From: Jimgerdemannia flammicorona
Taxonomy: Eukaryota; Mucoromycota; Endogonomycetes; Endogonales; Endogonaceae
Length of the DNA stretch: 13,093 nt
Assembly: GCA_003990745.1 (NCBI GenBank)
Contig: RBNI01005036.1
Coordinates: forward strand, 1 to 13,093
Direction of reading: 5' to 3'
Shown here one piece after another: positions 1-8,249 of this stretch (position 1 is the stretch's first letter; every line of letters begins with the position of its first letter). Both the position numbers and the translations under genes were made by a program. The notes below the pieces were generated by a model. It did not search any database and was not told where the DNA came from. It worked only from the letters and a program-made list of their open reading frames with translations.

Positions 1-390
1 TTTTTTTATCTTCAACACAACATTGTGTATGCCAAATTATCTATCCTAACCATCACCACAGTCGTCATCAGCGTCTGGGACCTCCCACCCATATCCACCT
101 TCCTACTCCCCTCTTCCTATCCAACCAACCCGGCCACCACCCCGGCCACTACCTCGGCCACCCCACACACCGTCTGGCGCGGCACCATCGACATCTCCTA
201 TCTCTCTGCTGCCGGCGACGCATGGTTGACAGGGGTTTGGGAGCTCGCCGTCTCAGACACTCTCGTCACATGCACGTCGGACTCGCTCCTAACCGGAACC
301 CTCGTCTACGAGCTGAACGGCGCCGGGATTCACGATGTAACGTGCTTCATTACGCATGAGGCTGGTGCTAGGAGCAAGTTGGTGATGTGA
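1..390 (+). CDS. Gene X, unit 1: 3'-terminal part of an unrecognised protein, cut by window edge
   Basis: The frame is open from base 1 to the TGA at 388-390, so the 5' end lies outside the window. The reading begins with a hydrophobic stretch (around codons 11-24), then a Pro/Thr/Ser/Ala-rich linker (about codons 40-56, with repeated PATT-like motifs), then about 70 residues of beta-like sequence ending ARSKLVM. The linker would suit an O-glycosylated secreted or membrane protein, but this is inference. Alternatively bases 1-60 are the end of an intron: a CCTAAC branch-like site precedes CACCACAG at 60, and unit 2 shows the same arrangement (TCTAAC, CACCACAG). In that case the exon starts at 61. 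Related copies lie at 2703-3069 (frameshifted) and 9928-9984 (fragment). I do not recognise the family. The unit 1 copy lacks the 11-nt and roughly 33-nt deletions of unit 2, so it is the best-preserved copy here. Confidence 0.45.
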   Translation, partial: FFYLQHNIVYAKLSILTITTVVISVWDLPPISTFLLPSSYPTNPATTPATTSATPHTVWRGTIDISYLSAAGDAWLTGVWELAVSDTLVTCTSDSLLTGTLVYELNGAGIHDVTCFITHEAGARSKLVM

Positions 391-437
391 TACGTTTGGT
401 CAGGATGTGGTCGGCAGAACATTATCTCGACATTTCG

Positions 438-500
438 CCTCCGGCTTCCGTTTCTCTAGTAAATACACTTCACCTCCGGCTCCCGTTTCCCTAGTAAATA
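438..500. repeat. 35-bp tandem duplication in gene X 3' UTR
   Basis: Two copies of a CCTCCGGC...CTAGTAAATA segment start at 438 and 473 (period 35). The corresponding places in unit 2 (about 3117-3145) and unit 3 (about 10200-10240) have a single copy, so this is a unit 1-specific duplication. The segment lies between the X stop codon and its poly(A) signal. Confidence 0.75.
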
Positions 501-568
501 ATCCCAACTCTGCACATTCTGACTTTCCCTGAGACGCGTGCAATCAATCCGATATCGGCTCTTGGTCT

Positions 569-574
569 AATAAA
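569..574 (+). terminator. Poly(A) signal AATAAA for gene X (unit 1)
   Basis: The hexamer lies about 180 nt past the X stop codon in a block (GGTCTAATAAATT) kept in all three units. It faces the poly(A) signal of the convergent MATH-BTB gene, about 60 nt further on. Confidence 0.5.
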
Positions 575-633
575 TTGAAATGGATGCACCACATGAAACA
601 TGTCCAACGAGATTCATCCTCTCTCGTGCTCAT

Positions 634-639
634 TTTATT
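634..639 (-). terminator. Poly(A) signal for MATH-BTB copy A (minus strand)
   Basis: TTTATT on the plus strand reads AATAAA on the minus strand, about 230 nt past the copy A stop codon. Equivalent T-rich TTTATT runs lie at 8362-8367 and 10376-10381 in the other units. Confidence 0.45.
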
Positions 640-866
640 TTTATTTTTTTGTGAATGACATTAGAGTTTCGTAATAGGTATTGTATCGCTCGTTTGTATC
701 GTTGTAAAACTCGGTGATGGGAGATAAAGCAATTCAAGTAATTACAGGATATGCAGTATATTGATCTCTCATGATAATTTAAAACATGCTCAGAGTGGTG
801 CTTTTCCACACATACGCACCTTTCAGACAAAAAATACATATTCTCATAAGTAGTAATTACATCTAT

Positions 867-2011
867 TCACAATAACGCAATAATTTCCATCACTACCTCC
901 CTGAAAACTTCGATTTCCTTGCACCTTTCCATGATCTCCTTAAAATTCTCGCACTTGCGCACGGCATTCACATTCTTTAAAACGTACTCTATGGCCCTCT
1001 TCCTCAAGGGAGGGTAGATATACGCCCAACCAAATAAGATCTCGAGCGCAGTTGCCGGAGTGAGCTCCTGCATAATTCTATTCTCGGCCATTGCGGTGAG
1101 CTCGCTGATCTGGTACTTGTCCGAGAGGCAGTAGAGATCGCGCGGAGTCGCACCGGTAAACCTGTCGGGATCCAGGAAGCCGCTGTAGAGAAACCAGAGC
1201 ATCGCCCTGAAGCACGGCGCCGTTGTGTCTGTGACCTCGATGGTCGCATTTTCGCTCTTCACCTGGTTCTCCATCATACCGCTGCTGAACATGGCCTTGA
1301 AATAGTCGCACCTGCTGGTGATGATGTTCTTGTTGGCCTTAATGATTTGGCCACTGACGTTGAAATTCACATCTAGGTTGTTCATCATCAGTTCGAAGAT
1401 GGTTTCGAGGGACCTATTGACAGGCATTTCATACGACAACTTGACTTCAATAGTAATACCCTCATCTCCGGGAGGTTGAATAAGTGTCTCTCGCTTACAA
1501 AAGTTTATTGAGCCTGCATGTGGAAAGATGGCAACGGATGTTAACCCAGAGCACACAGAGATGTTATTCGTACGACGAACCAAGATAATGATATATCATT
1601 CAGTACTCACCCCAGCTTTCTTTAGTGGAAGTAAACTCTTTTTTTTCCTGGGTCACCTCTGCAAAGAGTTTCTTTGATGAAGCCGACCAACAAAGGAGTG
1701 TGATCTCGACATTTGGACGGACGCGAAAAACCTCCATCGGGTTTCGCTGTTCCGCCCTAACAAAAGCCGCTACGAACCCCTCCTTGTTAGCCTTCATTCC
1801 GTTCTGTAAACCGATTTGGCCATAAGTACTCTGAAGCATATTAAAAGAAAATAGGAAACTCCCAGAGTGAACGGTGACTTGCCGGATAGAACGCCAGGCT
1901 CCAGCCGTCGTCGGCCGGAGTATACGCAGTATGACTGGTGTATGATCTCTCCTCCAAGTCACAAAGCTTCCCGAACACCCAGCTAAAGGAGAAAACCGTT
2001 TTTTCGGGCAT
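867..2011 (-). CDS. MATH-BTB protein copy A; BTB exon intact, MATH exon carries a 2-nt frameshift
   Basis: Proteins with a MATH (TRAF-like) domain followed by BTB/POZ are typically CUL3 ubiquitin-ligase adaptors in which MATH binds substrate and BTB binds CUL3. Exon 1 (2011 down to 1611) starts with MPEKTV; the start context is shared with copies B and C (MLDKTV, MADKTV). It shows MATH features: FSFSWVFGKL, then DDGWSLAFYPASH. Exon 2 (1513 down to 867) has the BTB core: LDVNFNVSGQII, then SRCDYFKAMFSSGM, TTAPCFRAMLWFLYSGFL and LYCLSDKYQISEL, followed by a helical BACK-like tail ending in FREVVMEII. Splicing out 1514-1610 keeps frame (phase 1, Gly codon). After YPASH (near 1868-1872) the copy is 2 nt shorter than copy C, which puts the second half of MATH in another frame. 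A full-length protein is therefore unlikely without correction, although the BTB exon alone is open from an ATG at 1583. A small intron hiding the shift was considered; no candidate GT-AG pair restored the frame. Confidence 0.8.
1514..1610 (-). other. Intron of MATH-BTB copy A (97 nt)
   Basis: On the minus strand the donor is GTGAGT and the acceptor is CCACATGCAG, with a GGGTTAACAT branch-like site upstream. It is phase 1. Copies B (97 nt) and C (89 nt) have the intron at the same codon. An in-frame ATG at 1583 inside the intron runs open into the BTB exon. Confidence 0.85.
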
Positions 2012-2089
2012 GTTGGTAATAGCGAGTTTGACAAAATTGCGGAGGCGAAAGCCACAAGGCAGGGAGGTGGCTTGGTGCGACACGTAGTC

Positions 2090-2702
2090 GCTCTTTCCCA
2101 ATATAAAAGCTTGCCAGGCCTCTTCATATAGCATCGCGCACCGGCGCACCCCCCGACCTCTACAACCCCGCCCCTCAATATCCAATACCACAAAGGCAGC
2201 GCCCTCGACCCAGATCCTTGCTCACCAACACCTCCATTGTCATCCACAGTTGGCACCATTGCCAATCAGAATAATTATGGTGGCAAATGGACTTACGAGA
2301 GGCCGAACCGCGACGCGGTTGTCACTGACGCAAGGGAACTGGCCGCCTCCGCCACCGATGTGGCCCGGTGTATTTTTCATGAGCGAGCGCTTTCCCCGGG
2401 TGGATTCTCGGCGAAAGATACATCGACGAAGAGGGAGGCCGAGAAAATCCTCGTGGGTGACGAGTTCAAGGGCCGGTTGTGGGTCAGGCTATGATAACTT
2501 CACTAACGCTGCCTCTTTGCCTGCTCTTCATTGACCACCGATTGCCATAACTACCTTTCTAAAAATATCCAGGCATCGTCTACTCATACCACTGGCGCCA
2601 GTTTATGGTCCCTATTGCCTTCGGTGCCATCTTCATCTCCGTCCTCTTCTCGCCCTTTAAATCATATATCCCTGACTCGGTCACCTTTCTCACAGATCGG
2701 CC
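2090..2702 (+). pseudogene. COQ11-like pseudogene, unit 1
   Basis: This matches the intact gene at 11665-12515 along most of its length: the leader CGCTCTTTCCCAAT, the CACCGGCGCACC block, the segment encoding VGTIANQ-NYG, the PNRDAVVT and RELAAS segments, STKREAEKIL, and exon 2 up to the codons for DRP. It lacks the start codon and the glycine-rich nucleotide-binding loop (roughly 50 nt deleted near 2104). The YFSAASA segment is frameshifted, and the region around the intron donor, including the RPG codons, is deleted near 2480. Homology ends abruptly at about 2702 inside DRP and continues into gene X sequence. It is divergent from MATH-BTB copy A, as in unit 3. Confidence 0.85.
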
Positions 2703-3069
2703 ATGTTGGGTTTGGTGGTTGTGCGTAGGCTTTGTTTGATCAATATCAACATTGTGTATGCCAAATTCTCTATTCTAACTATCACCACAGTCGTCATCAG
2801 CGTCTGGGATCTCTCACCCATGTATCCACCTTCCTATTTCTCCCCTCTTCCTATCCAACCAACCCTGGTCACCACCCCGGCCACCCCACACACCGTCTGG
2901 CGACATCTCCTATCTCTCTGAGCTCGCCGTCTCGGACATTCTCGTCACATGCACGCTAGACTCACTCCTAACCGGAACCCTCGTCTACAAGCTGAACGGC
3001 GCCGAGATTCACGATGTAGCGTGCTTCATTACGCATGAAACAGGTGTTAGGAGCAAGTTGGTAACGTGA
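2703..3069 (+). pseudogene. Gene X, unit 2: frameshifted copy
   Basis: This is homologous to 1-390, with the same branch-like site and CACCACAG at about 2789 and a stop equivalent at 3067-3069. Relative to unit 1 it has an 11-nt deletion after GTCTGGCG, which shifts the frame, and loses roughly 33 nt before GAGCTCGCC. The first part (2703 to about 2921) reads open from an ATG directly at the junction with the COQ11-like fragment, starting MLGLVVVRR, but this probably reflects the chance junction. Confidence 0.7.
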
Positions 3070-3204
3070 TACGTTTGGCCAGGATGTGGCCGGCAGAACA
3101 ATATCTCGACATTTCGCCTCCGGCTCTCGTTTCCCTAGTAAATAATCCCAGCTCTACACATTCGGACTCTCCCTGAGACGCGTGCCTAGACAGCCTCCTC
3201 GAAG

Positions 3205-3247
3205 ACACGGACACGGACACGGATCGGACACGGACACGGACACGGAC
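3205..3247. repeat. (ACACGG)n hexanucleotide repeat
   Basis: Three ACACGG units, an interrupting ATCGG, then three more ACACGG units. The repeat lies 20 bases inside the left end of the inserted block. Because the period is 6, several frames stay open through it, giving Arg-Val or Asp-Thr runs that are not evidence for a gene. Confidence 0.9.
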
Positions 3248-3728
3248 CCTTGCCTCAATCCTGCCGCTAGGCTCGCCACCAAACAGAACTGTCCCCCACA
3301 GTCTTCCGTCCGAGTCGCGCTTCGTCCGACTCGCGTGTCGTGCTCCAATAGTCACAACCAGACAACCGTTCCAGCCCTGCATCAAGACGCGTCCTCCTAC
3401 ATGCCTGCCCGCATCCCGCAACACTTTTCCTTCCCAGCCTGCAGCCTGGCTTGACCTGGTACAGCCATTCGACCTCAGGCGCGCCGGCGACCTCGTGTCG
3501 TCGCAAGTTCCCCTTCGGTGATGACGTGCTGGAACCGGGGAAGGAATTGGACAGGAGGGGAGACGGAGAAAGGGTTGCGCCGGCGACATGGGTGAGCGAG
3601 CTTGCAAGGGAGAGAGGAAAGGAGCGGGGTGGAGGTGGAGGGAGGAAGACCAGGGAGGAAGGACGAGGAATGAAGTTAAAGTGGTATGTATTGTGTGGCA
3701 TACATTGTTTTGCTGTGTGTTGGGTGAT

Positions 3729-4278
3729 ATGGCGAATACGACCTCATTTTTATTATACCCCTATGCCAGTACTGTCATCGGCCTAATGGAGGCGCTCAAC
3801 ATCCCTGCTACCGACAACACTGTCACCATGTACTGGTAGGGCGAGGTGGGTTTCGCCGACTTGTGTGACGGGTCGCGAGTTGAGGGTTTGTAGACGTGTT
3901 GTGGTATGTGTGTTTAGGGTAGACCGTGCGATTTTCGCTTCGTGCGGGACTCGCGATATCATTATTTCCCTCCCCTTCTCGATGATTGTATCTGCTTTCT
4001 TGAAACTTCTGTCTATATATCTCTCTTCTCTGCCGTGCTGCAGTTTGTCACGCTATCAACCATGTCCCGTGGACCAACAACTGGGACGGTTTCATCACGA
4101 AGTTCAACAACCTCTCAGCTGCTTCGCGTCACGCAACTAAAGTTGGATTATTTACAGTGGTCGATAGGTAAATGGTATTGTATACCTGGAAACTTGTTTC
4201 AAGTGTTGACGATGAAAGCTCAGTTATAGGATTCTGTTTGGATTTTCTATTCACAGTGCACTTTTGGTGATATGTTAA
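3729..4278 (+). CDS. Possible three-exon gene end, unrecognised product
   Basis: Three stretches look coding. The first, 3729-3835, reads from ATG to a possible donor (TACTG/GTAGGG) and includes TVIGLMEALNIPATDNTV. The second, 4044-4167, follows a long pyrimidine tract and CTGCAG, and reads HAINHVPWTNNWDGF then ITKFNNLSAASRHATKVG, ending at a good donor (GATAG/GTAAAT). The third, 4230-4278, follows TTATAG after a 62-nt intron and reads ILFGFSIHSALLVIC then TAA. Exons 2 and 3 join in frame. Exons 1 and 2 do not join in frame with the donor I chose, so the first exon or its boundary may be wrong, or the gene may be broken. I do not recognise the family. The composition differs from the AT-rich DNA that follows. 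Confidence 0.3.
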
Positions 4279-5740
4279 TGCCTCATTATACTATGTTTAT
4301 TCATCCGACATCAGTTATCAATCACACATCCACCATCAATGTCATACCGCGGCCCCATCTGTAGGCTTTATCGAGTGTGAAATGGTCGGGCAAACTTGAC
4401 AGTTGATTACTATCACAACCCAAATTTAAGTTGTCGCCACGGTGGCGTAATGGTTAATTTATTGTAAGTGCATGAGGTTGAAGCGTGTTGTGGGTAGTGA
4501 TAATCTTGATAACTGATAACTCGTTGCCTATAGTTGATACTTCATGGCCATATTTTCTGTAAATAAGCAATAAGTTATCATCACCTTTACCTGTGCAATT
4601 GCGCACACAATTCATATTTCGATATTGTACTGCGCGAGTAAAACTGGAAATGTAAAGTGAATAATAAGCATACCGAACCCAACTGTTGGGATTTTTACTG
4701 AAATTACTGGAGTAGAACGAGGGGATGTTTTTATTGATACTCGAGTTATACGTTGCAGATTGATGACATAAGAATGATGACGTATCCGTTGAAGTACAAG
4801 CAAAGGTTTCATTGGTCATGAAAAGTCCAACATATAATTTGCATTATCAATTTTTGCATTCCACACTCACAATTTGCATGAGAATGCTCATAGTATCCTC
4901 TGTTCCTCTCAGCCCAGCGAAGGGATTTGATATGTCGTCCGCGGCTTATTTGATACTATGACATCGTTGACGACCTTGTTTCGATGGAAAACATTTATTA
5001 TCCCCATCTATAGTGAGCGCCTTCACTGAGACCAGAACTGCCATACCAGCATCGCGATCGGATTCACAGCTGCTCACGCTTGTGTCATTTTGGTCTTTAT
5101 TATTGTTGTGGAATTCGTAACGCCTTTTACTTACTGAAGATGACGTAGAATTGATGTAAAGGGATACGGCGTAAAGTCACGTGCCATACATGTCGAGTTG
5201 TCATTTCAACAATTATTTTAAAAAAAAAAAAAATCGACATACAACCATTTCAAAAAGCATGCGTGACTACCAAGAAAACAAATGGTCGACGTAAGATAAC
5301 ACGAAAACATGCATCCGCGCTTGGGTCGATGGTGCGTGCTCGCAGTGGGTGGCTTTTGTTTACAATAATGATAAAATACAAATAAGCTGCACTACGTTCT
5401 GGTTATGTGTAGCAAAAGAAAAATATTATGACTCTAGACCCGAAATTTCAGGCTAGATTGTTGTCGCCATTTCAAACAATAGGCTATAGCGGGTAACAGT
5501 ATCGATTTTGCAGTCTGGGCTCTCGGATGTGAGTCTCACTAGAATCTTGAGATCAGTGCACCACCAGAAATTTGCTTGAGGGGACAGGAAGGAACGCCAT
5601 CTCTACTTCCTCAGCGGACTCCACAACCTCAATATCAGCGACTCGCACCCAACGCGGCTTTGCTATTTCAACAATTCGCTAGCGCTAAACAATGAACGAC
5701 GTATGCCCTAAATCCAATTAGATAGATACCTGTTTTCTGG
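4279..5740. other. AT-rich stretch without a supported gene
   Basis: Open frames here, for example about 120 codons on the minus strand at 4454-4819, have random-looking composition rich in Ser, Asn, Thr and Tyr. The stretch contains a short perfect dyad CGCCAC-G-GTGGCG at 4435-4447 and an A14 run at 5220-5233. A segment near 5585-5690 is open in two frames and might be a short exon, but neither reading has a recognisable motif. Confidence 0.6.
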
Positions 5741-5921
5741 CTTGCGCGGCTTATGCGGCTGCGCTTGTGCGGCTTGCGCGACTTATACGGCTGCCTTGCG
5801 CGACATATGGCGACTTGCGCAGCGCTTGTGCGACTTGCGTGGCTTATGGCAGCGCTTGTGCGACTTGCGTGGCTTATGGCAGCGCTTGTGCGACTTGCGT
5901 GGCTTATGGCAGCGCTTGTGC
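5741..5921. repeat. 30-bp tandem repeat with degenerate flank
   Basis: Three exact copies of a 30-bp unit (AGCGCTTGTG CGACTTGCGT and GGCTTATGGC) span 5821-5910, with the first bases of a fourth to 5921. Degenerate copies of the same TTGCG/GGCTTATG words extend left to about 5741. Since 30 is a multiple of 3, open frames cross it on both strands. Confidence 0.9.
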
Positions 5922-5955
5922 TGCGGAGCACTAACTCTTGCCCTCATTATGGGGA

Positions 5956-6169
5956 AATGTAAAGACCATAATGGTTTCGACTTTGTCCGCTGATAAATTA
6001 GGAATCGTAGTGTGGCTAGTATGACCATCTCTTTTAAATTCACAGCCGCATGAAAAGCTTCCCAATTCTCAATCGGATACGCTTGCGCAATGCGTGTTTG
6101 TGCCCGACCATCAAAGATGAGATCCGAACGGTTATCCTCTCTAATGCGCATGAGGACTGCTATATTATA
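5956..6169 (-). other. Coding-like minus-strand stretch, unrecognised
   Basis: On the minus strand this reads without stops from just after a TAA at about 6170 into the 30-bp repeat. It includes AVLMRIREDNRSDLIFDG, then RAQTRIAQAYPIENWEAFH and AAVNLKEMVILATLRFL, a balanced amino-acid mix typical of real protein. No start, splice boundary or known motif is clear. The longer plus-strand frame over the same bases (6050-6556) is rich in Leu, Phe, Ser and Tyr and looks less protein-like. It may be an exon remnant. Confidence 0.3.
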
Positions 6170-6984
6170 TTACTGTTACTGGCATTATCTATTTGTCAGA
6201 GTTTTTTTCATGAGCAGATCATTTTCGATTTGCAACGGTTATCCTTGCAGTTGACAATCTGCAATAAGTATAGATATGTACGGCCTATGAAGTATACAGG
6301 CACATTTGAGACCTCTCAAAATGCTTACCCAACGCAAGAGAACCAAGTTCTCCATCGTCATGGTTTATTTGGTGTAACAGAGCTTCAGCTATGGAGAAAT
6401 GAACGCAGATCACCATTTCTATTTAACTTTCCAAAACGTTTCCTTCTTTCAGATTTATTTTCAATTTACACCCACTTCTTCTACAGTAAAGTAGGAAGAC
6501 GTTTGCACCATTATTTTATTGCACTTATACTGGAAAGAATGAATGATAACCCTTGAGCAAGAATGAAGACCATTCTGTTTTTGGGTTTACGCGGATCATC
6601 CACAAGCGGGTCGCGTCAACCCGCCAATAGACCCTGGACGCCGCAATAGACCTGCCATCAAGTGTGAAACAACTGGTTTGAGCGATTTACTACCTAGAAC
6701 CAACTTGTCCGAGAGTTTTTTTTTTTTTTTTTTTTCCTTTCTTTCCTTTCATTGATGGTAGAATTGCTCAATGTTGGTGGAGCAATATCAGATTTCCATA
6801 CACTGAATAATTATGGGTTTGTGACTTTGCTCGGATGTGACTATTGTTTCAGGTTCAGGTGGTGGGCAAAGACCAAAAGACTCCCAACCGTCACTTTCTT
6901 TTCTTCATCGCTTGCTTCGTGCAAACTGCCTACTATATGGCCCGCTTGGGCGACGCTTGCGTGGGTATATACCTGCGTATAGGT
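6170..6984. other. Stretch without a supported gene; poly-T tract
   Basis: There is no convincing gene. It contains T20 at 6716-6735 followed by a C/T-rich run (CCTTTCTTTCCTTTC), the only strong low-complexity feature. Confidence 0.5.
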
Positions 6985-7039
6985 ACACCAAGTGTATGAC
7001 ACCTGGTGTTAGACACTCCATGTGTATAACACCTTGTGT
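6985..7039. repeat. Row of four ACAC...GTGT palindromic dyads
   Basis: Four dyads follow one another: ACACCAAGTGT (6985-6995), ACACCTGGTGT (6999-7009), ACACTCCATGTGT (7013-7025) and ACACCTTGTGT (7029-7039), starting 14, 14 and 16 bases apart. They also form two diverged 30-bp repeats, from about 6993 and 7023. They could be protein-binding sites or just a degenerate satellite. Confidence 0.6.
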
Positions 7040-7552
7040 TAGATCGGTGTAGGTTTGCGCCCTAGCCGGGACGATAAAAGGGGCCCCTCTCCATTCTGGA
7101 GTGTGTATCTTAGCCTTTGTAGTTTTAACGGGTGGGGAAAGAAGTTGCCTATTTACGTTAAGTATTGCTCTCAGTTTCTTCTGCTGCCGTGTCTTTTTTT
7201 ATTTTATTTTTTTCGAATTTGCCCACTCATATTACCACGACCGGAACGAAATGCCAACGCGAAAGCGTAGTGCCGCCCGGTTGGGCTTGGTTGCTCTTAG
7301 GCCAACTGATGACCCCCTTGAGCAAGGGCGAAACCGGTCTATTCATTTGGTGGCGTTTGTTTACATGATTATGTATTTTAATTTATAAACAATAAAAACA
7401 CACGTCTTATAGACGGTTGGCATCGCGATTGTGAGTGAAAAGGTGAGCGAAAAGGTATGCGTTTGATATGGTCAGAGTTGCATAGTCCGTTCTCGTCGAG
7501 ATTCACGGTCGAGATTTTGGTTTTGTCGCGTGCCTGAGACTCGCGCTGGCTT
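7040..7552. other. Stretch without a supported gene
   Basis: Short open frames at 7055-7270 and 7101-7388 are Leu/Phe-rich with no recognisable motif. An AATAAA lies near 7390. Nothing further can be supported. Confidence 0.45.
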
Positions 7553-7651
7553 GTGGGTCGTGTGAGGGTTGGTGGTTTGAACGTGGGGCTGTGGGTCGTG
7601 TGAGGGTTGGTGGTTTGAACGTGGGGCTGTGGGTCGTGTGAGGGTTGGTGG
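7553..7651. repeat. 38-bp tandem repeat, 2.6 copies
   Basis: A 38-bp unit starting GTGGGTCGTGTGAGGG and ending GAACGTGGGGCT is repeated exactly at 7553-7590 and 7591-7628. A third copy stops after 23 bases at 7651. The period is not a multiple of 3, so it cycles frames; the Pro/His/Thr-rich minus-strand readings across it are probably repeat artefacts. Confidence 0.9.
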
Positions 7652-7659
7652 GGTTGTGG

Positions 7660-8249
7660 CTCGCGTGGGGATGTCGAACAGAGTACAGATACTCGTCCCC
7701 CTTCCTTCTCCCCGGATCCAGAAACACGCAGATCGAGGTCCGACTCGCAACGCCATCTCACGCCATATGGCGAAGACGCTTTCGCACCTCGACCAAAAAC
7801 GCCGATGAGCATGCTCAAAGCCTCTGAGGCTCTTCTAGACGATGTCACAAAAATGTACCTGTATGAGAACCCTGCGCAGGTCGAGAGCTTGAGCGTCACA
7901 AATGGACATGATCTCTGATTTAAGTGTGATCATCTCTGTTTTTTGTGGGATTGGTGGGTGGTTGTGTCTGGGCAGCTATCTGTGTTGAACATATACAGTC
8001 TTTTAGATTATCCTTCATTCCAATTATTCTACAGGACATCTCGACGGCCCAATTCACGGACGACCTGCTCCACTCCCTCAGCGGCGCCATCCTCCGCACC
8101 GAGCACCTCACCGCTATTATGGACGTTCGAGGACGGCGCCGCCTCCCGCATTGAGCACCTCATCGCCATTATGGACGTTTGGAGAAGGCGACGTCGAGAT
8201 TGAGCAGGCCGTGCAGTTCATCGGCAGGCTCGCCGATAAGGGAGGGTTG
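7660..8249 (+). pseudogene. Exon remnants of an unrecognised gene at the right end of the inserted block
   Basis: The first part (about 7660-7918) reads open with a protein-like mix: PSFSPDPETRRSRS, TPYGEDAFAPRPKTP and then MLKASEALLDDVTKMYLYE, before a TGA at 7916. A pyrimidine-rich tract and CTACAG (about 8035) then precede a second stretch, DISTAQFTDDLLHSLSGA and then ILRTEHLTAIMD. A donor at CAG/GTCGAG (near 7880) would join the two in frame. After AIMD the frame is lost. A near repeat (RIEHLIAIMD) continues in a second frame, and GEGDVEIEQAVQFIGRLAD in a third. These repeated frame changes suggest a broken gene. I do not recognise the family. Homology to unit DNA resumes immediately after it. 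Confidence 0.35.
8101..8201. repeat. About 52-bp imperfect tandem duplication
   Basis: GAGCACCTCACCGCTATTAT at 8101 recurs as GAGCACCTCATCGCCATTAT at 8153, each followed by GGACGTT and a diverged tail. The first copy is 52 bp and the second about 49 bp, so the protein frame changes between copies. Confidence 0.65.

Noticed and set aside
1811..1890. Small intron that would repair the MATH frameshift
   Set aside because: Candidate GT-AG pairs, such as GTCACC to TTCAG in copy A, do not restore the frame and the acceptor is absent from copy C.
1600..2265. Long minus-strand frame extending MATH copy A upstream across the COQ11-like pseudogene (and the similar one at 11580-11807)
   Set aside because: The part beyond the conserved M-x-[DE]-K-T-V start is antisense to COQ11-like sequence and is not conserved as protein between the copies.
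3047..3607. 186-codon minus-strand frame and overlapping plus-strand frames in the GC-rich left end of the block
   Set aside because: Several frames on both strands are open at once because of GC richness and the hexanucleotide repeat; the minus frame also runs into known non-coding unit DNA. No domain is recognisable.
4430..4510. Possible tRNA or SINE head (GTGGCGTAATGGTTAA resembles an A box)
   Set aside because: No B box (GGTTCGANNCC) at the right distance and no acceptor-stem pairing; the visible dyad CGCCAC-G-GTGGCG does not fit a tRNA fold.
5821..5921. CRISPR-like direct repeats
   Set aside because: The copies are directly adjacent with no spacers and the window is eukaryotic; this is an ordinary minisatellite.
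6050..6556. 168-codon plus-strand frame
   Set aside because: Composition is dominated by Leu, Phe, Ser and Arg without motif, and the opposite strand reads more like protein. AT-rich DNA gives such frames by chance.
7378..7899. Pro/His/Thr-rich minus-strand proteins across the 38-bp repeat
   Set aside because: All three minus frames give the same repeated peptides because the repeat cycles frames; this is a repeat artefact.
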